Notes: a model not told the origin generated them from the sequence alone. A DNA stretch of 6,934 nucleotides from Desulfocapsa sp. (GCA_029934815.1 JAOZLM010000064.1:1-6934), one strand, 5' to 3'. Shown: positions 1 to 6,802, counted from the stretch's first letter. A program made the numbers and translations.

Positions 1-2
1 TG

Positions 3-41
3 ATCCGGAATGACGGGATCGCAGAAATCGAACAGAACTGA
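3..41 (+). CDS. Possible 3' end of an upstream rightward gene
   Basis: The frame from base 3 reads twelve sense codons (IRNDGIAEIEQN) and then TGA at 39-41. The residues would suit the hydrophilic C-terminus of a protein, and a gene converging on the minus-strand gene at 92 would fit the layout. Twelve codons cannot identify a family, and an open frame this short can occur by chance. Bases 42-91 show no recognisable gene and no terminator with a T-tract. Only the sequence left of the window could confirm this call. Confidence 0.2.
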   Translation: MRNDGIAEIEQN

Positions 42-91
42 GGTTCAGTGGTAATCAAGAACAATTAGATATTAATTCAGCATCACCCACC

Positions 92-811
92 CTAACGATT
101 GTTTAAAATATCCTCAATACTCCTGTCACCAATTTTATGGCTGAATATTGCCTCCAGAAGCGGCTGTACTTTTGCCATTTCCTCTTCAATCAGTAAAAAT
201 CCTGGCAGTGGTAAAGCTTTGTTCACATTTGCTCTCCCCTGATCGGATAAAGATGCGGGAAGCTGTCTGAAAAGCGCTCTGTTTTCAGGAAGATCACTAA
301 GAGCCAGTAAAACATCAAACATATTTCCCAGATATTCACCCTGTCCAAGATGTTCAATAATCTGCATAACAGCAGATGATGCAGACAGGTAGGTGGAACC
401 GATCTCTGCAGGTACTCCGGGTTTACAGACGATTTCAGAAATAAAACAGCGGCAGGAAAAAGGACGCACATCATAAATTGTACAGCAGTTGTCTTTAAGA
501 AATGGGCAAGGTTCTTCATTTCCATACGATTCAGGAATTACATCATCACCCTGCAAACAACTGGCAGCAAAACTATTGGTGGTAACCTGAACTCTTCTGG
601 TTTTCCCTGTTTCCTGAAGTTTTGCAGCAAGCCATGACTCTTGCCCCTTATCACGTACATAACGATGGATTAGTTCTCCCTCAACTGCTGTGATAAGTAC
701 ATTTTGGGTACAACAAGCTGAACATCCTTTTTTGCAGACACTCTTTTCCTCAATCCATTGTTCAAATTCTTCGTATATTCCTTGCAACACTTCTTCTTTC
801 AATGAAAGCAT
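92..811 (-). CDS. YkgJ-type CxxCC cysteine-cluster putative metal-binding protein
   Basis: This 239-residue protein, with no signal peptide or membrane segment, is probably cytoplasmic. It carries the cysteine pattern of the YkgJ family (annotated as a putative zinc- or iron-chelating domain). An N-terminal C26-x3-C30-x2-C33-C34 cluster is followed by C85, then C102-P-F-L with C109-C110, and an IYDVRPFSCRCF segment (I112-F123, with C120 and C122), plus C129. That gives eleven cysteines, all in the first 130 residues. The C-terminal half (about 135-239) is cysteine-free and mostly helical in character. The ATG at 811 is preceded by AAGGG (minus strand, 823-819) seven bases away, which supports the start. 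The gene is transcribed away from the efflux operon and is probably unrelated to it. The biochemical role of this family is not established; metal binding is inferred from the cysteine pattern, and the metal is unknown. Confidence 0.85.
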   Translation of the reverse strand: MLSLKEEVLQGIYEEFEQWIEEKSVCKKGCSACCTQNVLITAVEGELIHRYVRDKGQESWLAAKLQETGKTRRVQVTTNSFAASCLQGDDVIPESYGNEEPCPFLKDNCCTIYDVRPFSCRCFISEIVCKPGVPAEIGSTYLSASSAVMQIIEHLGQGEYLGNMFDVLLALSDLPENRALFRQLPASLSDQGRANVNKALPLPGFLLIEEEMAKVQPLLEAIFSHKIGDRSIEDILNNR

Positions 812-818
812 TCTCTTA

Positions 819-823
819 CCCTT
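819..823 (-). promoter_or_regulatory. Ribosome binding site of the YkgJ-type gene
   Basis: AAGGG on the minus strand lies seven bases before the ATG at 811-809, a normal Shine-Dalgarno spacing. A TATACT hexamer on the minus strand (835-830) resembles a -10 box, but it would start transcription almost on top of this site and has no good -35 partner. The promoter of this gene is therefore unresolved. Confidence 0.6.
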
Positions 824-866
824 CTTTCTAGTATAACTATCAGTTTTAATTCGTTCAGTAAAACCA

Positions 867-896
867 TTGACTTTGGTATTTGCACTCCACTATAGT
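867..896 (+). promoter_or_regulatory. Sigma70-type promoter of the efflux operon
   Basis: TTGACT at 867-872 matches the -35 consensus at five of six positions, and TATAGT at 891-896 matches the -10 consensus at five of six. The spacer is 18 bases. Transcription would start near 903, giving a leader of about 48 bases to the ATG at 951 or about 61 bases to the ATG at 964. The promoter faces the three efflux genes, and no other comparable promoter is seen before them. The -10 box is enclosed by the palindrome at 887-898, so access by RNA polymerase is probably controlled by a DNA-binding protein. The start point is inferred from spacing alone. Confidence 0.7.
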
Positions 897-898
897 GG
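887..898. promoter_or_regulatory. Perfect palindrome over the -10 box, probable repressor operator
   Basis: CCACTATAGTGG is a perfect 12-bp inverted repeat whose centre is part of the -10 hexamer TATAGT. Efflux operons of this type are commonly repressed by TetR- or MarR-family proteins that bind palindromes overlapping the promoter, so an operator is the natural reading. No regulator gene is present in the window, so the repressor would have to be encoded elsewhere. Because the site is symmetric, the minus strand also reads TATAGT here (894-889), but no good -35 lies upstream of it on that strand. A copy of ATTTGCA lies on each side (878-884 and 909-915). Confidence 0.55.
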
Positions 899-934
899 TA
901 AATAGAGCATTTGCATACTTTTCTCTGTAATTGC

Positions 935-939
935 AGGAG
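935..939 (+). promoter_or_regulatory. Shine-Dalgarno AGGAG at the head of the efflux operon
   Basis: AGGAG is the only strong ribosome-binding sequence ahead of the channel gene. It lies 11 bases before the ATG at 951 and 24 bases before the ATG at 964. The first spacing is slightly long but usable, and the second is too long. It therefore favours initiation at 951, which is out of frame with the channel protein. Confidence 0.5.
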
Positions 940-950
940 TTCATTGTTCC

Positions 951-1034
951 ATGAGCAGCGCCCATGCAGAAGCAGGTAACTATTCAAGTCATCAAGTCAT
1001 TTTCAATGATATTACACACCAGATTTACAAATAA
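951..1034 (+). CDS. Possible 27-residue leader ORF overlapping the channel gene start
   Basis: An ATG at 951 opens a 27-codon frame (starting MSSAHAEAGNYSSHQ, stop TAA at 1032-1034). It has a better-placed Shine-Dalgarno (935-939) than any start of the channel gene. It overlaps the candidate channel starts at 964 and 1006 in a different frame and ends 13 bases before a third ATG at 1048. The peptide has no signal-peptide character, no run of one amino acid as in attenuators, and no recognised family. It could be a regulatory leader peptide that tunes translation of the channel, or a chance frame. The tandem repeat at 984-999 lies inside it and determines where it stops. Confidence 0.3.
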   Translation: MSSAHAEAGNYSSHQVIFNDITHQIYK

Positions 1035-2469
1035 ATTCTGTAAACAAATGCTTGGCGTGAGCGCACTTGGCCTCACCCTCAGCTTATCCTCCTGCATGGT
1101 AGGACCCGACTATACCATTCCGGAATCTGCCGATTCAATTCACATCAGCAGCATCGTGTATCCGGATGTTCGCTTTGAGCAAACAGACCTCAGTCACTGG
1201 TGGACTGTTTTTGATGATGAGCAACTAAGCACTCTTATCAGGCGTGGCGAAGAAAAGAATATTGATATTAAAATTGCCATTGCCAGAGTGAAAGAGGCTC
1301 GTGCCACTCTTGGAATTCAGGATTCTGGTCTTTACCCGGCAGTGGATGCCAACGGGTCAATTGCCTGGGGGAAAGAAAGCGAAAGTATAAATCCACTTGC
1401 CACAAGCTCCCAGACAAAATATGCCCTTTCTGCTGATGCAAGCTGGGAGATTGATCTCTTTGGGCGAATACGACGATCCATTGAAGCAGCAACCGCTGAT
1501 TATCAGGCTTCCTGGGAAGATCATAACGATGTCCTCATTACTATTAGAGCTGAAATAGCCTCCAACTATCTCTCCTATCGAAGTTTGCAGGCGCAACTTG
1601 AAACAGCCAGAAACAATATAACGTCCCAGCGAGAGATGTTGAATCTTACTCAAATTCGCTACGATAACGGAATAGCGACGTATCTGGATGTTGCTCAGGC
1701 CTCCCGGGTTGTGGCAGGTACTGAAGCTGACCTGCCTCTTATCAGGATGCAGCTTACGCAAAATATCACCGCACTTAGTGTGCTGACAGGAGAATCATCC
1801 GATACCCTTCGGCAGGAATTGCAGACCATTAAACCTGTTCCACTCCCGGTATCAGCATTAACAGTTGGTATTCCTGCAGATCGAATCAGACAAAGACCGG
1901 ATGTGAAAAAAGCAGAACGTCAGCTAGCCGCTCAGACTGCGCGAGTTGGTGTAGCCACAGCTGATCTTTACCCCAGCTTCTCACTTCTTGGTAGTCTTGG
2001 GCTTGCATCACTCAGTACCGGAGATTTCCTTAATTCCGGAAGCAATGTATATGGCATTGGTCCTTCCCTTTCCTGGAATATCTTTGATATGGGCCGCATA
2101 CGACAAAATATTGCAGTACAGGATGCCCGCACCGAACAGGCACTGCTCAGTTACGAACTCACAATGTTGAAAGCCATCAAAGAAGTGGAAGACAGCTTAA
2201 GTGGTTTCCATGAGCAACAGGCACGTCTAAAGGCACTTGCTAAATCAGTAACAGCCTCAGAAGAGTCACTAGAAATGTCCACAAAGCTTTACAAGGATGG
2301 CCTCACACCTTTTCAGGATGTGCTGGATGCCCAACGCGCCCTGTTAAATGCTGAAAGCTCAAGAGACCAAACCACTGGAAATTCTGCTATTCAACTTGTC
2401 AGCTTATATAAAGCCCTAGCAGGTGGCTGGTCCACCGAAGAGAGAACAAGGCAGCAACCTCCACAATAA
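964..2469 (+). CDS. NodT/OprM-type outer-membrane efflux channel lipoprotein
   Basis: The product is the outer-membrane exit duct of the tripartite pump, a TolC-fold trimer with a beta barrel and a long periplasmic helical tunnel. The signal peptide ends in a lipobox (LSSC, lipidated cysteine C44), followed at once by MVGPDY, a signature of the NodT/OprM group. Two outer-membrane efflux repeats follow (roughly 95-290 and 300-490), with typical segments such as SWEIDLFGRIRRS, IRQRPDVKKAERQLA and LSWNIFDMGRIRQNI. Length from 964 is 501 residues, slightly long for the family. The start is uncertain. ATG 964 is the furthest upstream (in-frame stop TGA at 952-954). ATG 1006 gives a cleaner lipoprotein signal with R20, K24 and K27 (numbered from 964) in its basic region. 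ATG 1048 would lack positive charges. None of the three has a well-spaced Shine-Dalgarno. It is the first gene of the operon. Confidence 0.93.
   Translation: MQKQVTIQVIKSFSMILHTRFTNKFCKQMLGVSALGLTLSLSSCMVGPDYTIPESADSIHISSIVYPDVRFEQTDLSHWWTVFDDEQLSTLIRRGEEKNIDIKIAIARVKEARATLGIQDSGLYPAVDANGSIAWGKESESINPLATSSQTKYALSADASWEIDLFGRIRRSIEAATADYQASWEDHNDVLITIRAEIASNYLSYRSLQAQLETARNNITSQREMLNLTQIRYDNGIATYLDVAQASRVVAGTEADLPLIRMQLTQNITALSVLTGESSDTLRQELQTIKPVPLPVSALTVGIPADRIRQRPDVKKAERQLAAQTARVGVATADLYPSFSLLGSLGLASLSTGDFLNSGSNVYGIGPSLSWNIFDMGRIRQNIAVQDARTEQALLSYELTMLKAIKEVEDSLSGFHEQQARLKALAKSVTASEESLEMSTKLYKDGLTPFQDVLDAQRALLNAESSRDQTTGNSAIQLVSLYKALAGGWSTEERTRQQPPQ
984..999 (+). repeat. Tandem duplication of an 8-bp unit, two copies
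   Basis: TCAAGTCA occurs twice head to tail (984-991 and 992-999), followed by a T that begins a third partial unit. It lies between the upstream-most ATG of the channel gene (964) and the next in-frame ATG (1006). Eight is not a multiple of three, so any change in copy number shifts the reading frame across this segment. Two copies make a weak slippage substrate, so this is only a candidate for variable translation starts. Confidence 0.8.
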
Positions 2470-2488
2470 AAAATCACTTTATAATTCC

Positions 2489-3628
2489 ATGAAAAATCTA
2501 GTCTCGTACTCAACAATCCTTCTCGTTAGCGTTATAAGCCTTCTCCTCGTTGGCTGTAACGAAAAAGAACAAAAGAAAAAAACACCTCGACCGCCTCCTG
2601 CAGTCACTGTCACAAAACCAACGGTACAGGATGTCGTCAATTATCAATACTTTACGGGTTACACTGAGGCAGTAAAAACTATTGAACTTCGTGCACGAGT
2701 AGAAGGATATCTTGAAAGTTTTACCTTCGATCCGGGCATGTTTGTAAAAAAGGGGGATTTACTTTTCACCATTGACCCAAAACCATTTGAAGCCGATGTC
2801 GCCAGGGCTGAAGCTAATCTTGAGACTCGCCAGGCTGAGAAGACACTGGCAAGCGCCACCTTAAAACGCAAAGAAAGTGCCTATAAACAAAAAGCGGTTA
2901 GTGAGCTTGCTGTTCTTGAAGCCAGAGCAGAACTCAGCAAGACTGTGGCACAGGTTAAAGAATCTGAGGCACAACTGGTATCGTCCAAACTCAATCTGTC
3001 CTATACAAAAATGTATGCACCGGACAACGGTCGTATCAGCAGAAACAAGGTTGATGAAGGCAACCTTGTAGGCACAGGTGGTGATAAAACACTGCTTGCC
3101 ACACTGGTTAATTACGATCCTGTTTATGTTTATTTTAATATGGATGAGCGCTCCTTCCTGCTCTTCAAAAACCACTTTAAAGAAAGCGGACAAAATATCA
3201 GAAACGATAATGTAACAATTGACCTTGCGCTCGATGGGGATTCAGGCTTCCCGTACCCCGGCAAAGCCGACTATATTGCAAATGAGCTTGATCTTTCAAC
3301 AGGTACCATATTAGCACGTGGAACATTTCCAAATAAAGACCTCTTTATCATTCCCGGCCTCTTTGCAAAAATCCGTATCCCAATAAGTGATGCCAAAGCA
3401 GCACTGCTAGTTCCTGAAGTTGCAGTTTCTTCCGATCAGCGTGGCCGCTTTCTGCTTACCGTTACAAATGATGGTACCGTTGAATACAAACCCATAGAAA
3501 CTGGTGCATTACTCTCCGGGATGCGAGTTATCAAAAAAGGCATCTCGGAAGAAGACCTTGTTATTATTAAAGGTATCCAGCGAGCACGACCCGGCGCAAA
3601 AGTTACTCCACAGACTGCCAGTAATTAA
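2489..3628 (+). CDS. RND efflux periplasmic adaptor (membrane fusion) lipoprotein
   Basis: This 379-residue AcrA/MexA-type adaptor bridges the inner-membrane pump and the outer-membrane channel. The N-terminus is a lipoprotein signal ending LLLVGC (lipidated C23), then a basic proline-rich linker (KKKTPRPPP). The first half of the lipoyl-like domain is near 68-95 (ARVEGYLESF, then PGMFVKKGD). A long alanine- and glutamate-rich helical hairpin spans about 100-170, and the second lipoyl half about 177-196 (APDNGRISRNKVDEGNLVG). Beta-barrel and membrane-proximal regions follow (VYVYFNMDE, then IIPGLFAKIRIPI). ATG 2489 was chosen because the signal peptide begins there; an upstream GTG (2423) would add 22 hydrophilic residues inside the previous gene. 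No Shine-Dalgarno precedes 2489, so expression may rely on coupling to the channel gene, which ends 19 bases upstream. Confidence 0.94.
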   Translation: MKNLVSYSTILLVSVISLLLVGCNEKEQKKKTPRPPPAVTVTKPTVQDVVNYQYFTGYTEAVKTIELRARVEGYLESFTFDPGMFVKKGDLLFTIDPKPFEADVARAEANLETRQAEKTLASATLKRKESAYKQKAVSELAVLEARAELSKTVAQVKESEAQLVSSKLNLSYTKMYAPDNGRISRNKVDEGNLVGTGGDKTLLATLVNYDPVYVYFNMDERSFLLFKNHFKESGQNIRNDNVTIDLALDGDSGFPYPGKADYIANELDLSTGTILARGTFPNKDLFIIPGLFAKIRIPISDAKAALLVPEVAVSSDQRGRFLLTVTNDGTVEYKPIETGALLSGMRVIKKGISEEDLVIIKGIQRARPGAKVTPQTASN

Positions 3629-3632
3629 GGAG
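3626..3632 (+). promoter_or_regulatory. Ribosome binding site of the RND pump gene
   Basis: TAAGGAG overlaps the stop codon of the adaptor gene and lies nine bases before the ATG at 3642. It is the best Shine-Dalgarno in the operon, in contrast to the two preceding genes. The pump start is therefore secure, and its translation does not depend on coupling. Confidence 0.85.
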
Positions 3633-3641
3633 TAAAATTCA

Positions 3642-6600
3642 ATGAGCCACTTTTTTATTAATCGTCCTATATTTTCTGCTGTTATTGCACTGATTGTAGT
3701 TCTGGCAGGTGCCGTCTCCCTCAGCGGACTCCCTATTGCGCAATACCCTGAACTTGCTCCGCCAACAGTACAAGTCACCACTGCCTATCCCGGTGCCAAT
3801 GCCCAGGTTATTGCAGATACTGTTGCAGCCCCCATCGAACAGCAGATTAATGGTGTTGAGGGCATGATTTACATGTCCAGCACATCCACCAACTCCGGTA
3901 CATATTCCTGCACAGTATCATTTGAAACCGGAACAGATGCGGATATGGCAGCTGTCCTTGTCCAGAACCGTGTTGCCATAGCCATGGCGTCCTTGCCACA
4001 GGAAGTAAAGAACATTGGAGTTACTACAAAAAAACGATCAAATTCTGTCGTTTTAATGATAACACTCACATCGCCAAACAAAACCTACGACAAATATTAT
4101 CTCAGTAACTACATAACACTCCGTTTGAAAGATGAAATTTCCAGAATTCCCGGTGTCGGTGATGCAAGTGCCTATGGAGCTGGTGACTACTCCATGCGTA
4201 TCTGGCTTGATCCTCACTTATTACGTGCAAGAAATCTCACCACAAGCGATGTGGCAAGTGCCCTTCGTGAACAGAATGTTCAGGTTGCTGCTGGACAAAT
4301 TGGAGCGCCTCCTGCCCCTTCCGGGCAAGCATTTCAATACACAATAAACACCCATGGGCGTTTAAGCGATCCAGAAGAATTTGGCAATATTATTGTTAAA
4401 CGTGCTGATGGCGGTAAAACCACACGAGTAAAAGATGTCGCCAAAGTTGAAATGCAATCAAAAGATTACGGTTTCAGCACCAGACTTAATGGCCAGGACA
4501 ACGCAATGATGATGATTTATCAGTTGCCTGGTGCCAATGCCATCGATTTAAAAGAAAAAATTGCCGAAAAAATGGAAGTGTTATCAAAATCTTTCCCGGA
4601 AGATCTTGAATATCAGATACCTTTTGATACAACCCTTTTTGTGGAAGAAGCCATTGCTGAAGTTGAAACGACCTTGTGGATTGCAATTGTTCTTGTTCTT
4701 ATCGTAATCTTTATTTTCCTTCAGGACTGGCGCGCGACACTCATTCCCATCATAACTATTCCTGTTTCCCTGATTGGCACCTTTGCTGTAATGGCGATGA
4801 TCGGTTTTTCAATCAATATGATTACTCTTTTTGGTATTGTGCTGGCTATCGGTATTGTTGTCGATGATGCCATAGTGGTTGTTGAAAATACCATGCGAAA
4901 TATTGACGAACATAATATGAGTGCCAAAGAAGGTGCACTTGCTGCCATGGATGAAGTAACAGGTCCCATTGTGGCTACTACTCTCGTCCTTTTGGCAGTT
5001 TTTATTCCCACTGCATTTTTAGGTGGAATAACCGGACAGCTTTACAGACAGTTTGCTCTGACTATTGCCGCATCTACTTTTTTCTCTTCGATAAATGCAC
5101 TTACCTTAAGTCCCGCTCTCTGTGCTCTTATCCTCCGTCCCACCCCTGAAAAAAAGTTTATATTTTTCCGCTGGTTTGATGCCCTTTTTGACAAATCCCG
5201 TAATGCTTACGAAGCAATAGTACGTGTTATGGTACGAAGATCACTCATCACCATGATCCTCTTTGCAGGTATTGCCGTAGCTGCCTGGACTGGTTTCACC
5301 GGACTTCCGACAGGGTTTATCCCGACAGAAGATCAGGGCTACGCAATGTATGCCATCCAACTGCCTGATGCAGCATCACTTGAACGCACTCAGGCTGTGG
5401 TTGATGACCTTGAAACAGCTCTTGAGAGCATGGAAGGGGTCAAAGACTATATATCAGTCACCGGTTTTTCACTGCTTGACGGTGCTGGAATGTCTAATGG
5501 CGCAGCACTATGGGTTATTTTTGATGATTTTGCCGAACGAATTCCCTCTGGCCATGATCTGAAAAACATACTCACTCAGATGGGAATTGCAGGCAGCCAT
5601 ATTCAGGAAGCCATGATCAGGCAGTTTCCTCCTCCACCAATTTCCGGGATTGGAAATGCAGGAGGATTTCAATTACAGGTTGAAGATGTTGCGGGAGTTG
5701 GTCTTCCGGCATTGCAGGAAATAACACTAGATCTCTCAGGTGAAGCAATGAGTAATCCTGCTATTTCCTCTGCCTTTTCTACCTTTCGCGCGAATGTACC
5801 ACAGCTTTTTGCAGATATTGATCGAACAAAAGCCAAAACCATGAATATCGATCTCTCTGAAATATTTGGATCTATGCAGGCCTTTTTGGGTGCTTCTTAT
5901 GTCAATGACTTCAACAAATTTAACCGGACTTTTCAGGTTAATATTCAGGCAGAAGATGATGCGCGAGCTGAAGTTGAAGATATCGGCAAGCTGCAGGTAC
6001 GCAGCCGTGACGGAAAGATGGTTCCTCTTGGTACACTTCTTTCAGTGGAAGAGATTTTGGGTCCAGCCATCATCACCCGCTATAATATGTATCCAACTGC
6101 CACACTAACCGGTTCTCCTGCTCCCGGATTTAGTTCCGGTGAAGCGATGCAGGCAATGGAACAGGTGGCCTCAAACGTATTACCCGCTTCTATGGGCTCT
6201 GAGTGGACCGGCATGTCTTATCAGGAACAAAATGCAGGGAATCCCGGGCCGGTATTTGCTCTCTGTATAGTGCTTGTTTATCTGGTGCTCTGTGCGCAAT
6301 ATGAAAGCTGGTCTATTTCCATTGGCGTTATCCTTTCTGTTCCACTTGCTCTTCTTGGAACAGTTGCAGCTTTGATGATCCGGCAAATGGACAACAATGT
6401 ATATACCCAGATTGGTATTGTACTGCTCATTGCCCTGGCCTGTAAAAATGCAATTTTAATTATTGAATTTGCGGTGGAAGCACGTGAGAAAAAGGGAATG
6501 TCAATCTTTGATTCGGCCATGGACGCAGCAAGACTCCGTTTTCGACCAATACTTATGACATCATTCGCATTTATTTTAGGTGTTTATCCGCTGGTTATTG

Positions 6601-6755
6601 CAAGTGGTGCAGGAGGTGCTTCAAGGCAGGCATTGGGTACTGCTGTTTTTGGCGGGATGATTGCTGCGACGTTTCTGGCTGTTTTATTTGTACCGGTTTT
6701 TTATAAGGTTATTCAGAGTAGCAGCGAAAGATTTTTTCCACGCAAGGAAGAGTGA
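3642..6755 (+). CDS. RND multidrug efflux pump, HAE1 family (AcrB/MexB-like)
   Basis: This 1037-residue inner-membrane trimeric proton/drug antiporter is full length (AcrB has 1049). It opens with MSHFFINRPIF and transmembrane helix 1, then a first porter region (AYPGANAQVIADTV, MYMSS-like YMSSTSTNSGT, FETGTDADMA). Helices 2-6 lie at about 346-490, a second periplasmic loop at about 560-860, and helices 8-12 at about 870-1025. The proton-relay residues are all present: D408 and D409 in helix 4 (GIVVDDAIVVVEN), K935 in helix 10 (ACKNAILIIEF), and R966 and T973 around helix 11 (RFRPILMTS). These correspond to AcrB D407, D408, K940, R971 and T978. Paired aspartates and overall sequence place it with the drug exporters, not the heavy-metal (CzcA) type. 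The switch-loop region reads GFSLLDG (608-614), so AcrB F615 is kept as F609 but the F617 position appears to be leucine. Substrate cannot be deduced. Confidence 0.97.
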   Translation: MSHFFINRPIFSAVIALIVVLAGAVSLSGLPIAQYPELAPPTVQVTTAYPGANAQVIADTVAAPIEQQINGVEGMIYMSSTSTNSGTYSCTVSFETGTDADMAAVLVQNRVAIAMASLPQEVKNIGVTTKKRSNSVVLMITLTSPNKTYDKYYLSNYITLRLKDEISRIPGVGDASAYGAGDYSMRIWLDPHLLRARNLTTSDVASALREQNVQVAAGQIGAPPAPSGQAFQYTINTHGRLSDPEEFGNIIVKRADGGKTTRVKDVAKVEMQSKDYGFSTRLNGQDNAMMMIYQLPGANAIDLKEKIAEKMEVLSKSFPEDLEYQIPFDTTLFVEEAIAEVETTLWIAIVLVLIVIFIFLQDWRATLIPIITIPVSLIGTFAVMAMIGFSINMITLFGIVLAIGIVVDDAIVVVENTMRNIDEHNMSAKEGALAAMDEVTGPIVATTLVLLAVFIPTAFLGGITGQLYRQFALTIAASTFFSSINALTLSPALCALILRPTPEKKFIFFRWFDALFDKSRNAYEAIVRVMVRRSLITMILFAGIAVAAWTGFTGLPTGFIPTEDQGYAMYAIQLPDAASLERTQAVVDDLETALESMEGVKDYISVTGFSLLDGAGMSNGAALWVIFDDFAERIPSGHDLKNILTQMGIAGSHIQEAMIRQFPPPPISGIGNAGGFQLQVEDVAGVGLPALQEITLDLSGEAMSNPAISSAFSTFRANVPQLFADIDRTKAKTMNIDLSEIFGSMQAFLGASYVNDFNKFNRTFQVNIQAEDDARAEVEDIGKLQVRSRDGKMVPLGTLLSVEEILGPAIITRYNMYPTATLTGSPAPGFSSGEAMQAMEQVASNVLPASMGSEWTGMSYQEQNAGNPGPVFALCIVLVYLVLCAQYESWSISIGVILSVPLALLGTVAALMIRQMDNNVYTQIGIVLLIALACKNAILIIEFAVEAREKKGMSIFDSAMDAARLRFRPILMTSFAFILGVYPLVIASGAGGASRQALGTAVFGGMIAATFLAVLFVPVFYKVIQSSSERFFPRKEE

Positions 6756-6759
6756 GCTG

Positions 6760-6796
6760 AAAAAGGGATATTTGACACTGTAATGCCAAATATCCC
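6760..6796 (-). terminator. Intrinsic terminator of the rubredoxin gene, between convergent genes
   Basis: A perfect 10-bp stem is formed by GGGATATTTG (6765-6774) and CAAATATCCC (6787-6796) around a 12-base loop that may close two further pairs. On the minus strand the stem is followed by TTTTT (6764-6760), six bases after the rubredoxin stop codon, a standard Rho-independent arrangement. On the plus strand no T-run follows the stem, so termination of the efflux transcript here would be weaker, though the hairpin may protect its 3' end. Confidence 0.8.
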
Positions 6797-6802
6797 AAGC
6801 CA

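Noticed and set aside
37..49. Hairpin ACTGA-GGT-TCAGT near the left edge
   Set aside because: The stem is only five pairs with no T-tract on either strand, so a terminator call is not justified.
63..77. Inverted repeat AATTA-GATAT-TAATT
   Set aside because: It is short and entirely A/T in the arms, which is expected by chance in an A/T-rich spacer; no T-run or other signal accompanies it.
830..835. TATACT on the minus strand as -10 box of the YkgJ-type gene
   Set aside because: There is no acceptable -35 at 16-18 bases, and transcription would start on or next to the ribosome binding site.
1048..1050. ATG 1048 as the true start of the channel protein
   Set aside because: It would give a 16-residue signal with no positively charged residue before the hydrophobic stretch, and there is no Shine-Dalgarno.
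1357..1761. 134-codon open frame on the minus strand
   Set aside because: It lies wholly inside the clear channel gene on the other strand, has no family resemblance and no ribosome binding site that I can see; it is a shadow frame.
2423..2488. GTG start at 2423 for the adaptor, extending it by 22 residues
   Set aside because: The extension is hydrophilic, overlaps the end of the channel gene and would bury the lipoprotein signal peptide that begins at ATG 2489.
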